Below, piece after piece: positions 1 to 7,882 of a DNA stretch of 31,997 bases. The notes below the pieces were generated by a model, which searched no databases, was not told where the DNA came from, and worked only from the letters and a program-made list of their open reading frames with translations. The stretch is from JAOPZW01 sp034664395 (lineage in GTDB: Bacteria > Actinomycetota > Thermoleophilia > Solirubrobacterales > Solirubrobacteraceae): the NCBI GenBank assembly GCA_034664395.1, contig JAXDHQ010000236.1, positions 1 through 31,997 on the forward strand. The letters are read 5' to 3'. Made by a program: the position numbers and the translations under genes. Every line of letters begins with the position of its first letter. Position 1 is the stretch's first letter.

Positions 1-60
1 GCCGTAGCGGCTCGCGCCCGCGGGCGGCCGGGGCGCGGGCGTCCCCGCGGGCTCGCTCAC
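1..60 (-). CDS. Possible N-terminus of a downstream operon gene (partial)
   Basis: A GTG at 60-58 overlaps the TGA of the MMPL gene (59-57) in a GTGA arrangement. The frame stays open for 20 codons to the window edge and reads as a Pro/Ala-rich start (SEPAGTPAPRPPAGASRYG). Such overlaps are used repeatedly in this window for coupled genes. In MCE loci a substrate-binding MCE/MlaD protein often accompanies the permeases and ATPase, so this could be its start, but nothing in 20 residues identifies it. No clear Shine-Dalgarno is seen. It may be a chance open frame. Confidence 0.3.
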   Translation of the reverse strand, partial: MSEPAGTPAPRPPAGASRYG

Positions 61-2705
61 GTGGCCGACGCCCGCCGCGGGCGCAGGCGCGGGCGGCGCA
101 CGGACACGCGCAGGCGCCCCTGCTCGCCGAGCAGCAGCACCGCCGGCAGGACGACCATCACCCCGAGCAGCGCGACGGTGAGGTCGACGACCGTGACGAA
201 GCCGAAGTCGCGCAGCATCCGGATGTCGGAGACGACGAGCACCGCGAAGCCGGCGATCGCGGTCGCGCCCGAGGCCAGGACGGCCGCGCCGGTCGAGCGG
301 TAGGTCCGCGCCAGCGCCTCGGCGGGCGGATGGCCGGCCGCGCGCTCGGAGCGATAGCGCTCGGAGAGCAGCACGCTGAACTCGGTCGAGATCGCGATCA
401 CCAGGGCGCCGAGGACGACCGACATCGGGTTCAGCGGGATCCGCATCGCGAACAGCACGAGCGCCGACCAGCCCGTGGCCAGCGCGATCGGCAGCAGCGG
501 CACGAGCGCGCGCTCCCAGCGGCGCAGCGCGGCGAGGAGCACGACCGCGACAGCGAGCAGGCCGGCGAGCAGCGTGGCCAGGCGCCGCCACGGCGACGAG
601 ACGGCCGCGTTGGCCTCGGCCGCCAGCACCGGCAGGCCGGCGAGCTCGGCCCTGATCCCCGGCGGCGGGCGCAGCTCGCGGCGCATCTGCTCGATCACCG
701 CCTCCTGGCGGTCGAGCGCCATCAGGCGGATGCCGAACGCCATCGTCGCCGTGCGCCGGTCGGCGGTGATGACGCCCTGGGAGAAGTACGCCGGCACGGC
801 GTCGAGCAGGCCCTCGATCTGCTCGCGCGTGGTGCTCGGCCCGCCGCGGAAGAGGTCGGGCAGCGAGAACGCCGGGCACAGCTCGGCCTTGCCGCAGCCG
901 CGGTCGGTCGAGTAGCCGTGGCGCTTCAGGACCGCCGCCTGGTAGTCGGTCATCCACTGCACCACCGCCGGCTCGGTCACGCGCGGGCCCGAGACGACGA
1001 CGTCGATCTCGCCGCCGACGCCGGTCGAGCGCTCCAGGGCGTGCAGGTCGGCGATGGCGCCGTTCTGGGGCACGAGCTTGGAGATGTCGGACTCCACGCG
1101 GGTCTGCGTGTCCAGGCCCCAGCCGGCGACGGCCGCCGCGAGCGCGACGGCCACGACGCGGCCGGGGTGCGCCGTGGCCAGGCGCAGGGCGCCGTGGCCG
1201 GTCGCGACCGCCCGCCGGCGCACCGCCAGCGCCGAGCGGTTGGCGAAGAGCAGCTCGCCCGCCCCGCGCCACGCCGGCCCGAGGCGCTCGCCGGCCCCCC
1301 GCAGCACCCGCGGCGCCCGCGCGCCGGTCCGCCCCGCGAGCGCCAGCGCCGCCACGCCGAGCGTGAGCGCGCACCCCAGCGCGAGCACGATGCCGGCGAC
1401 GAGCAGCAGCCCGAAGCCGCGCACCATCGGCACCGGCGACAGCACGAGCACGAGGAAGCCCGCCGCCGTCGCGGCGGCGGCCGTCGCGACGGTGGTCGCG
1501 CCCGTGCGCGCGGTCCGCTCGACCGCGGCGGTGACGTCGTCGCCGGACGCCTGCGCCTCCTGCACGCGCGACTGGAGCTGGATCGCGTAGTCGACCGCCA
1601 GGCCGATGAGGACCGGCAGCACGGCGATCGTCGCCATCGTCAGCGACGCCCCGACGAGCGACAGCAGCCCGAAGGTCAGCCCCGCCGCCGCGAGCGCGAT
1701 CACCAGCGGCAGCAGCCGCAGCCGCGCGCGGAAGACGAGCGCCAGCGTGACCGCCATCAGCGCCAGCGCGGCGACGAGCAGCACGAGCAGCGAGCCGCTG
1801 ATCGACTTCGTCAGGTCGCTGACCACCACCGGCGCGCCGGTCACGACGTAGGTCCCCTTGCCGTTGGGCAGGCGCCAGTCGGGCATCGCGACCGCGCGGC
1901 GCACGAGCGCGATCGCCCGGTCGCGGGCGGTCTCGGACAGGCCGGGCCGGAAGCGCACCTGGATGAGCGCCGAGGACCTGTTGGGGAAGATGTAGGCGAA
2001 GCGCCCCTTGGGGACGCCCGGCCCCTTGGTGTCGTCGAAGACGATGCGCGACACGAACTGCGGGTCGTTGAGCTGGGGCGCCGAGCGGATGCCGTACTTC
2101 AGGGCGAGCGCGAGCACGTCGCGGGCGAACTGCGCGTTGACCAGCGTGCGGGCCTGCTCGCCGAGCTTGCGCTGCTCGGCCGGACTGCGGCCCTGCGACT
2201 TCGCCAGCTCGCGTGCGGCGCGCGCCGCACGGTCGGCCTGCGCGGCGCGGCTGGCGGACTCGGCCCGGAACTGGTCCTGGATCTGGCCGACCGCCTCGTT
2301 GAGGAACGTCCCGGGGCCGAAGACGACCTTGACCGGCTTGGTGCGCGCAAGCTCGCCGCACGGGCCGCCGGAGCCGCCCGGCGGCACCTGGCCGCGCGGC
2401 AGGTTGCCCGAGATGCAGCCCTCCAGGCCGAGCACGCGGTCGATGTCGGAGGTGAGGACGAGCTTGGTGACGGGCTCGCGCACGAGCACGTAGACCGCCT
2501 CGTCGCCGAAGCGCTGGTGCAGGCGCTCGGTGGCGGCGAAGCTCGGGCTGCCGCGCCCGACGAGCGTGTCGATCGACGCGGCCGGCTCCAGGCGCAGGGC
2601 GAGCAGGCCGCCGGCGACGGCGAGCAGCCCCACGACCAGCCCGACGGCCAGCGGCCGGCGCGCCGCGGTTCCCATGACCGTCCGCAGGAAGCCCGACAGC
2701 CTCAC
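57..2705 (-). CDS. MMPL/RND-superfamily exporter (HAE3-like)
   Basis: An 882-residue inner-membrane protein with the duplicated RND layout: a first transmembrane helix at about residues 17-37, a large extracytoplasmic loop to about residue 300, a helix bundle, then a second loop and bundle. The fourth-helix motif VLIGLAVDYAIQLQSR carries the Asp typical of proton-driven RND pumps. The second-half counterpart reads ALVIAISTEFSVLLSERY, without that Asp. The family (MmpL, HpnN-like) moves lipids or hydrophobic molecules. It lies 54 nt downstream of the MlaF-like ATPase gene, suggesting shared lipid traffic. The GTG start is supported by a TACCCT -10 box six bases upstream, so it may also have its own leaderless promoter. 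The substrate is unknown. Confidence 0.85.
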   Translation of the reverse strand: MRLSGFLRTVMGTAARRPLAVGLVVGLLAVAGGLLALRLEPAASIDTLVGRGSPSFAATERLHQRFGDEAVYVLVREPVTKLVLTSDIDRVLGLEGCISGNLPRGQVPPGGSGGPCGELARTKPVKVVFGPGTFLNEAVGQIQDQFRAESASRAAQADRAARAARELAKSQGRSPAEQRKLGEQARTLVNAQFARDVLALALKYGIRSAPQLNDPQFVSRIVFDDTKGPGVPKGRFAYIFPNRSSALIQVRFRPGLSETARDRAIALVRRAVAMPDWRLPNGKGTYVVTGAPVVVSDLTKSISGSLLVLLVAALALMAVTLALVFRARLRLLPLVIALAAAGLTFGLLSLVGASLTMATIAVLPVLIGLAVDYAIQLQSRVQEAQASGDDVTAAVERTARTGATTVATAAAATAAGFLVLVLSPVPMVRGFGLLLVAGIVLALGCALTLGVAALALAGRTGARAPRVLRGAGERLGPAWRGAGELLFANRSALAVRRRAVATGHGALRLATAHPGRVVAVALAAAVAGWGLDTQTRVESDISKLVPQNGAIADLHALERSTGVGGEIDVVVSGPRVTEPAVVQWMTDYQAAVLKRHGYSTDRGCGKAELCPAFSLPDLFRGGPSTTREQIEGLLDAVPAYFSQGVITADRRTATMAFGIRLMALDRQEAVIEQMRRELRPPPGIRAELAGLPVLAAEANAAVSSPWRRLATLLAGLLAVAVVLLAALRRWERALVPLLPIALATGWSALVLFAMRIPLNPMSVVLGALVIAISTEFSVLLSERYRSERAAGHPPAEALARTYRSTGAAVLASGATAIAGFAVLVVSDIRMLRDFGFVTVVDLTVALLGVMVVLPAVLLLGEQGRLRVSVRRPRLRPRRASAT

Positions 2706-2711
2706 GCGCGC

Positions 2712-2717
2712 AGGGTA
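2712..2717 (-). promoter_or_regulatory. Leaderless -10 box for the MMPL gene
   Basis: TACCCT on the minus strand ends six bases before the GTG start at 2705. The spacing places the transcription start at or next to the start codon. No Shine-Dalgarno precedes this GTG. No -35 hexamer was recognised. Confidence 0.45.
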
Positions 2718-2759
2718 CCCGCGCCGCGGGCGGCCGAGCGCCGGGCGGGGTGCGTGGCG

Positions 2760-3611
2760 CTACTCCATGCCGAGCGGGCCCTGCGACTCGCCCGACAGGA
2801 ACTGGCGCACGAAGGCGTTCTCGGACTCGAAGAGCTCCTCCGCGGGCCCGGACTCCACGATGCGGCCCTTCCACAGGACCGAGATGTGCTCGGCCACGCG
2901 GCGGGCGCTCATGATGTCGTGGGTGATGACGACGTAGGCGCCGCCGTTCTCCTCGTGGATCTCCTGGATGAGCTCGCACAGCAGCGCCGTGCGGACCGGG
3001 TCCAGGCCGGAGTCGGGCTCGTCGAAGAGCACGATGTCCGGATCGAGCACCAGCGCTCGCGCGAAGCCGGCGCGCTTGCGCATCCCGCCCGAGAGCTCGT
3101 TGGGCATCTTGTCCTCGGAGTGCGCCAGGCCGACCTCGGTCAGGCGCCCCTGGACGATCTCGCGGATCTCGTCCTCGCCCTTGTCGGTGTGCTGGCGCAG
3201 CGGGAAGGCGACGTTGTCGTAGAGGTTCATCGAGCCGAAGAGGGCGCCGTCCTGGAACAGGACGCCGAACTTCTTGCGCATCTCGAACAGCTCGTCGTCG
3301 TGCATGTTGGGGACCGACTCGCCGTGCACGAGGATGTCGCCCTCGTCGGGATACAGCAGGCCGACCATGTGCTTGATGCAGACCGACTTCCCGGTGCCCG
3401 AGGGCCCGAGGATCATCGAGATCTTCCCCTCGGGGATGCCCATGTTCAGGCCGCGCAGGATCTTGTTGCGGCCGAACGCCTTGTGGACGTCGACGAACTC
3501 GACCGCGTCGGCCACGCCGGTCGGGCGGTTGAGGCCGGTGTGCCAGTGGAACTCGTCGCCGTCGGAGCGCGGCGGCTCGGGGTCGCGCTCGTCCGTGTCG
3601 CGCTGATCCAT
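2760..3611 (-). CDS. MlaF-like ABC transporter ATP-binding protein
   Basis: A 283-residue ATPase of the MCE/Mla lipid-transport type; it energises the two adjacent permeases. Walker A GPSGTGKS is at residues 69-76, the Q-loop Gln at 120, the signature LSGGM at 173-177, Walker B IVLFDE at 193-198 and the H-loop His at 231. The family-typical DEPDSGLDPVR follows Walker B. The first 30 residues are a polar, acidic extension. The ATG at 3611 lies 2 nt after the stop of the upstream permease. The frame stays open far upstream through the permease genes, but that part is a shadow. The match to MlaF/MceG-type ATPases is strong; whether it imports or exports lipid cannot be told here. Confidence 0.93.
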   Translation of the reverse strand: MDQRDTDERDPEPPRSDGDEFHWHTGLNRPTGVADAVEFVDVHKAFGRNKILRGLNMGIPEGKISMILGPSGTGKSVCIKHMVGLLYPDEGDILVHGESVPNMHDDELFEMRKKFGVLFQDGALFGSMNLYDNVAFPLRQHTDKGEDEIREIVQGRLTEVGLAHSEDKMPNELSGGMRKRAGFARALVLDPDIVLFDEPDSGLDPVRTALLCELIQEIHEENGGAYVVITHDIMSARRVAEHISVLWKGRIVESGPAEELFESENAFVRQFLSGESQGPLGME

Positions 3612-3613
3612 CG

Positions 3614-4408
3614 TCAACCTCCGATCGGGGCTCTCGGATTCGCGCCCCAGAAGAGCTGCGTGCACACCATCCCGATGACGTGCACGAGCACGATGTTGAG
3701 CACCATCGACTTCGCCGTCGCCGTGCCCACGCCGACGGGCCCGCCGCTCGCCGTGTACCCGTAGTAGCACCCCACCAGCACGATCACGGTCGCCATGACC
3801 ATGCCCTTGATCACGCTGTATAAGAGGTCGGGTGGGTTCTGGAACATCCAGAACACCAGGAAGAACCCGCCGCTGGACACCTCTCCGATCTGCTGCACCA
3901 CCGCCAGGTAGCTGGCGAAGAACCCGGCGCCGACCGCGGCGATGTACATGAAGGGCAGCACCATCCACGCCGCGAGCAGGCGGGTGGCGCACAGGAACAG
4001 CATCGAGTCGATGCCCATGACCTCGAGCGCGTCGATCTCGTCGGAGATCCGCATCGATCCGAGCTCGGCCACGATCCCGGTGCCGACCTTGGCGGCCATC
4101 ATGTAGCCGAAGGCGTACGGGACGAGCTCGCGCAGGTCGCACCACGCGCTGAACACGCCGGCGTAGGCGGGCGCGCCCACCGAGCGGTTGAAGTAGGCGC
4201 CCTCGATGCCGCACTGCAGGCCGATGATGAAGACCAGGCCCCAGATCACCAGCGTGGACGAGATGATGAGTATCCCGGCCTGCCGCAGCGCCTCGCCGAA
4301 GAACCGGAAGACGCGCAGCCCGTAGACCTGGCCCACGACGCGCGCGCTGAACTTGGCGATGTCGCCGACGGCGGCGATCCAGTCGCGGGGTGCCGTGAGC
4401 CACTGCAT
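3614..4408 (-). CDS. MlaE/YrbE-family permease (second copy)
   Basis: A 264-residue membrane permease of an MCE-type lipid transporter. The MlaE signature appears as GTGIVAELGSMRISDEIDAL followed by EVMGID. Several hydrophobic helices flank it, for example IISSTLVIWGLVFIIGL and MVMATVIVLVGCYYGYTASGG. Length matches the family (about 250-270). The ATG at 4408 directly abuts the stop codon of the first permease (4411-4409), so the two are translationally coupled and probably form a YrbEA/YrbEB-like heterodimer, as in actinobacterial mce operons. The end is followed after 2 nt by the ATPase gene. Confidence 0.92.
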   Translation of the reverse strand: MQWLTAPRDWIAAVGDIAKFSARVVGQVYGLRVFRFFGEALRQAGILIISSTLVIWGLVFIIGLQCGIEGAYFNRSVGAPAYAGVFSAWCDLRELVPYAFGYMMAAKVGTGIVAELGSMRISDEIDALEVMGIDSMLFLCATRLLAAWMVLPFMYIAAVGAGFFASYLAVVQQIGEVSSGGFFLVFWMFQNPPDLLYSVIKGMVMATVIVLVGCYYGYTASGGPVGVGTATAKSMVLNIVLVHVIGMVCTQLFWGANPRAPIGG

Positions 4409-5215
4409 CTAGCGGATCACCGTGATCTCGGGATGGGTCGCCAGCAGCGTCTGCGTGAAGACGTAGTTGAAGGCGAAGACGCCCAGGAACGCGATGACCA
4501 CCGCCTGGTTGACCGCGCGCCCCACCCCCTCGGCGCCGCCGGAGGCGGTCATGCCCTTGTAACAGCAGACGATGGCGATGATCGCGCCGAACAGCGTGCA
4601 CTTCAGGACGCTGGCCCACAGGTCCGTGACGCTCGCGTTCGTGAAGAAGGTCGCCCAGAACGGACCGAGCGGCGCGCCGTTGACGAGCGTCGCCAGGACG
4701 CCGCCGAAGATGCCGAACAGCAGCGCGTAGACGTCGAACAGGCCGGTGAGGAGCATCAGGGCCAGGAAGCGCGGCACCACGAGGTTCTTGATCGGGTCGA
4801 CGCCGAGCACCTGCAGGGCGTCGAGCTCCTCGCGGATCTTGCGCGCGCCGAGGTCGGCGGTGATCGCGGTGCCGGCCACGCCGGCGAGCACGATCGCGTC
4901 GACGAACGGGGCGAACTCGCGGATCGATGCGAGCACGAAGAAGCCGCCGAGGCGGTCCAGCGCGCCGAACAGCACGAGGAAGTTGGCCGCCTGCAGGCCG
5001 GGCGCGCCGTAGCCGAAGGCCACGGTCGAGACGAGCAGCGGGAACCAGCACAGCCGCAACGCGAAGAGGAACTGACTGACGAACTCGCCGCCGTACGGAT
5101 ACGGCGGACGCAGGGCCGACACGATGGTCTTGCCCGTCAGGATCATCATGTCCCCGACTTCCTCGAGCAGGTTCTTCGTGGGAAGAACCGCCCGGTCGGC
5201 GACGCTGCGAACCAT
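4409..5215 (-). CDS. MlaE/YrbE-family permease (first copy)
   Basis: A 268-residue MCE-type permease. The signature GTAITADLGARKIREELDAL followed by QVLGVDP is the MlaE hallmark. The region LLEEVGDMMILTGKTI is the conserved N-terminal amphipathic segment of YrbE proteins, so the start was placed at ATG 5215 rather than at the internal Met-Met about 23 residues later. A GGAGG sits immediately before this ATG, which is closer than usual. It is the first gene of the operon; a good promoter lies at 5276-5305. Open frame further upstream has no family similarity. Confidence 0.9.
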   Translation of the reverse strand: MVRSVADRAVLPTKNLLEEVGDMMILTGKTIVSALRPPYPYGGEFVSQFLFALRLCWFPLLVSTVAFGYGAPGLQAANFLVLFGALDRLGGFFVLASIREFAPFVDAIVLAGVAGTAITADLGARKIREELDALQVLGVDPIKNLVVPRFLALMLLTGLFDVYALLFGIFGGVLATLVNGAPLGPFWATFFTNASVTDLWASVLKCTLFGAIIAIVCCYKGMTASGGAEGVGRAVNQAVVIAFLGVFAFNYVFTQTLLATHPEITVIR

Positions 5216-5275
5216 CCTCCACCCCGTTGTAGGAACCCAGAGGCGACACACCCCTCCAGGCGCGCCGCAGCGGGC

Positions 5276-5305
5276 ACAATAAGCAAAGCCGGCGAGCCCT
5301 GACAA
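5276..5305 (-). promoter_or_regulatory. Promoter of the MCE-type operon
   Basis: On the minus strand TTGTCA (5305-5300) is followed by an 18-nt spacer and TATTGT (5281-5276). This is a good sigma70/SigA-like promoter giving a leader of about 54 nt to the permease ATG at 5215. It is the only promoter in the window with two well-formed hexamers. Confidence 0.55.
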
Positions 5306-5356
5306 ATCGGAACCGTCGCGTTCAGTGGACCGGGTTGGGCCCGCGACGCCCTGTGC

Positions 5357-5362
5357 TACGTT
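5357..5362 (+). promoter_or_regulatory. -10 box of the lipoprotein gene
   Basis: TACGTT lies nine bases before the GTG start at 5372. TTGGGC at 5335-5340 is a possible -35 with a 16-nt spacer. The arrangement predicts a leaderless or nearly leaderless transcript and supports GTG 5372 as the start. Confidence 0.45.
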
Positions 5363-5371
5363 CCGGCCGCC

Positions 5372-5962
5372 GTGGGAGGGTCCGGAGGGATCGCGTGCCG
5401 TGCCGTCGCGCCCTGCGTGCTGGCGGTCGGGCTGGCCGTCGCCGGATGCGGCGGCGGTCGCAGCCAGGACGCCGGCGAGCCGGCGGGCATGTTCCGGGTC
5501 GACGTCGTCAAGGCGAGCTTCCCCGCCAAGCAGCACGTGGCCGGGTCCGAGAGCCTGGTCATCGCGGTCAAGAACACCGGCGACCGCGCAGTGCCCGACG
5601 TCGCGGTGACCGTCGACTCGTTCAGCGCCCGCTCCGACCAGGCCGGCCTCGCCGACGCCAACCAGGCCGTGTGGGTCATCGACTCCGAGCCCCGGGGCGG
5701 CAAGACCGCCTACGCGAACACGTGGTCCCTCGGTCCCCTTCCGCCCGGCCGGACCCGCCGGTTCGTCTGGCACGTGACCGCTGTCCGGCCCGGCACGCAC
5801 ACGGTCCGCTGGCGCGTCGCGGCCGGCCTCAACGGAAAGGCCAAGGCGATGCTCGCCGGCAACCGGGCGCCGGCGGGCCGCTTCACCGTCGACATCTCCG
5901 ACGAGCCCGCGCAGGCGCGCGTGGACCCCGACAGCGGGAAGGTCGTCCGCTCGGGGGGCTGA
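5372..5962 (+). CDS. Putative secreted lipoprotein with CARDB-like beta-sandwich
   Basis: A 196-residue protein. The N-terminus has a hydrophobic signal (VLAVGLAVAGC) ending in a lipobox, VAGC, with lipid-modified Cys near residue 27, followed by a Gly-rich linker. The rest resembles CARDB/DUF11-type adhesion-like beta domains: FRVDVVKASFP, then LVIAVKNTGDRAVPDVAVTV and later TVRWRVAAGLNGK, the pattern of proteins that handle 'additional non-bonded' beta strands. It is therefore expected on the outer face of the membrane. GTG 5372 is chosen because a -10 box sits just upstream and no Shine-Dalgarno exists. Function unknown; the fold assignment is by eye. Confidence 0.7.
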   Translation: MGGSGGIACRAVAPCVLAVGLAVAGCGGGRSQDAGEPAGMFRVDVVKASFPAKQHVAGSESLVIAVKNTGDRAVPDVAVTVDSFSARSDQAGLADANQAVWVIDSEPRGGKTAYANTWSLGPLPPGRTRRFVWHVTAVRPGTHTVRWRVAAGLNGKAKAMLAGNRAPAGRFTVDISDEPAQARVDPDSGKVVRSGG

Positions 5963-6058
5963 GGCCCGTCTCCCCTGCAATCGCGCGGTCGAGCGCACCC
6001 TCGCCGGCGCCGGTCTGCTTGACTGCGGAAGCTGACCCGACAAACCTGAGGGGACGTC

Positions 6059-6661
6059 TTGCGCGAGCGCTTCGATGCCACCACCGGCCTGGTCGTCGTC
6101 GGTGCCGTGCTGCTGCTGGTGAGCCTGTTCATCGACTGGTACCGGCCCGGCGGCAACGCCTGGACCGTGTTCGAGTTCGACGACGTGGCGCTGGCCGGAG
6201 CGGCGGTCTGCGGGCTGCTGGCGGCCGCCCCGCGCTTCGACGGGCTGGCGCGCGCGCTGCCGGTCATCGCGCTCGCCACCTTCGCCCTCGTGGCGGTGCA
6301 GGTCATCGACCTGCCGCCCGCCGTGCGCGACTCCGAGCGCGAGACCGGCGTCTGGCTGGCGCTTGCCGGCAGCGGGCTGATGGCGATCGGCGCGCTGCTG
6401 TCGGCCGCGAGCATCTCGGTCACCGTCGACGTCCGCGGGCACGAGCGGCGGCGGCGCACCGCGGCGATCGACGCGCGCGAGGCGGGCGCTGCCGTGCCCG
6501 CCGACGACGATGCCATCGAGCCGGCGGCCCGGCGCTCGGCCCGGCGCGAGCGATCGCCGTTCGACTCCGAGGCGCGCGCCGCTCCTCCGCCGTCGCCGGC
6601 CGCCGACGATCCGCAGCGCACCCAGGCGCTCGATCCCGTCGACCCGGCGAAGGAGCCGTGA
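6059..6661 (+). CDS. Four-helix membrane protein with disordered tail (hypothetical)
   Basis: A 200-residue protein not recognised as a named family. Four hydrophobic stretches are visible at about residues 9-24, 42-58, 66-84 and 96-118. They are followed by an Arg-rich segment and an Ala/Pro/acidic tail of about 75 residues that looks disordered and cytoplasmic. The start is TTG 6059, supported by a GAGGGG Shine-Dalgarno five bases upstream. Its TGA overlaps the GTG of the next gene (GTGA), so the two are translationally coupled and may act together at the membrane. Confidence 0.7.
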   Translation: MRERFDATTGLVVVGAVLLLVSLFIDWYRPGGNAWTVFEFDDVALAGAAVCGLLAAAPRFDGLARALPVIALATFALVAVQVIDLPPAVRDSERETGVWLALAGSGLMAIGALLSAASISVTVDVRGHERRRRTAAIDAREAGAAVPADDDAIEPAARRSARRERSPFDSEARAAPPPSPAADDPQRTQALDPVDPAKEP

Positions 6662-7878
6662 GCGCCGTCGCCAGCGGGCTGCGGTTCGAGCTGCTGCGCT
6701 TCGCGGCGGCGCCGGTGAGCGCGGAGGTCGCGCTGGTCGAGCTCGAGGGCCGCTTCCGGGCCGCGAGCCGCCGGCGCCTGGGAGTCCCGCGGCTGGTGGC
6801 CGAGCGCGGGGGCGACGTGCGCGAGATCGCGCCCGCGACCTCCGACGACGCCGTGGCCGAGCCCGACGGCGCCCTGTGGCGCGCCGTCTACGCCGTCGCG
6901 CTCGAGCTCGTCGAGGACGGTGCGTTCTCGCTCGGCGTCGGCCGCGAGGTCCTCGTCGACCTGCCGGCGCCGGACGTCACCGGCGCCTCGACCGACCGCG
7001 AGGTCCGCCTCGCCCGCGAGGCCAACGCCCTGCGCCGCACGGCCGACCAAGCGCGCGACGCGGCGGCCGCAGCGCTGGCATCCAGCAGCGCCGAGCAGCG
7101 CGCGCGCGAGGAGGCCGAGGCCGCGGTGAGCGAGGCGCGGCTCGCCCGCGACGACCTCGTGCGCCGCGCGTCGGGCCTCGAGGACGAGCTCGCCCAGGCC
7201 CGTCGCGCGCACGCCGCCGAGCTCGTCCGCCGCGACGAGGAGCGCGAGACGGCGCTGGCCGCGCGCGACGTCGAGAACACCCGGCTGGCCGACGAGCGCG
7301 TCGCCGAGGTCGAGGCCGAGGCCGCCGAGGCGCGCCGCGCCCTGCGCAACGCCCGCGCCGAGGCCGAGGCCGCGCGTCGCGACCTCGAGCGCGAGCGCGA
7401 GCGGGCGCAGATCGCCGAGGCCGCCGTCCCCCGCGGGCGCGTCACCGCGATGGCGGGCGAGCCCGTCGCGGGCGAGCCGGTCCACGACCGCCCGACGACG
7501 CGCATCGAGACGTCCGGCGACGAGGCGCTAGCCGCCGCCCGCGAGGAGGCCGACCGCTCGCTGCAGAGCGACGGCGACCGCAACGGCGACGACGGCGACG
7601 ACAACGGGGCGCCTCCGACCACCGTCATGGACGGCGACCCGACCGAGCCGCGGGCCGGCGGCGAGACCGTTCGCGTCCTCGGCGCCCGCCGGCGCCGTCC
7701 CTCCGGCGACGGCCCGCCCGCCGACGCCGTCCCCGGCAGCGCCGAGATCGGCGCCCGCCACATCGAGCCCGGCGCGACGAGCGGCCATCGCGTCGCCGGC
7801 TGGCTCACCCGCGTGCTCGCGCTGGCGGCGCTCGCCGTCGTGGTGATCGCGCTGCTCGTGGTGCTGAAGGCGTTCTGA
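6658..7878 (+). CDS. Coiled-coil protein with C-terminal membrane anchor (hypothetical)
   Basis: A 406-residue protein. Residues about 1-110 look globular. Residues about 115-270 are an Ala/Glu/Arg-rich heptad region, almost certainly a long coiled coil (for example ERAQIAEAAVP at its end). A Pro/Gly/Asp-rich linker with two TT(R/V) segments follows. The last 20 residues form one strong hydrophobic helix, so the protein is probably tail-anchored with its bulk in the cytoplasm. GTG 6658 overlaps the upstream stop. It may scaffold something at the membrane with its coupled four-helix partner; that is inference. No catalytic motif was seen. It ends 4 nt from the convergent regulator gene. Confidence 0.72.
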   Translation: MSAVASGLRFELLRFAAAPVSAEVALVELEGRFRAASRRRLGVPRLVAERGGDVREIAPATSDDAVAEPDGALWRAVYAVALELVEDGAFSLGVGREVLVDLPAPDVTGASTDREVRLAREANALRRTADQARDAAAAALASSSAEQRAREEAEAAVSEARLARDDLVRRASGLEDELAQARRAHAAELVRRDEERETALAARDVENTRLADERVAEVEAEAAEARRALRNARAEAEAARRDLERERERAQIAEAAVPRGRVTAMAGEPVAGEPVHDRPTTRIETSGDEALAAAREEADRSLQSDGDRNGDDGDDNGAPPTTVMDGDPTEPRAGGETVRVLGARRRRPSGDGPPADAVPGSAEIGARHIEPGATSGHRVAGWLTRVLALAALAVVVIALLVVLKAF

Positions 7879-7882
7879 GCGG

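Noticed and set aside
330..3764. Very long open frame on the plus strand (over 1,100 codons)
   Set aside because: Arg/Gln/His-rich antisense shadow of the MMPL and ATPase genes, produced by high third-position GC. No family pattern.
2760..5279. One frame running from upstream of the permeases into the ATPase, as if a large fusion
   Set aside because: The part before 3611 is Arg-rich shadow of the two permease genes, which have clear MlaE motifs in their own frames.
6018..6047. TTGACT and AAACCT, 17-nt spacing, before the membrane-protein gene
   Set aside because: The -10 is poor and the implied start site would lie downstream of the good GAGGGG Shine-Dalgarno used by TTG 6059.
4409..6442. 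Extended permease frame reaching to 6442
   Set aside because: The segment upstream of 5215 is antisense to the lipoprotein and membrane-protein genes and lies beyond the promoter at 5276-5305.
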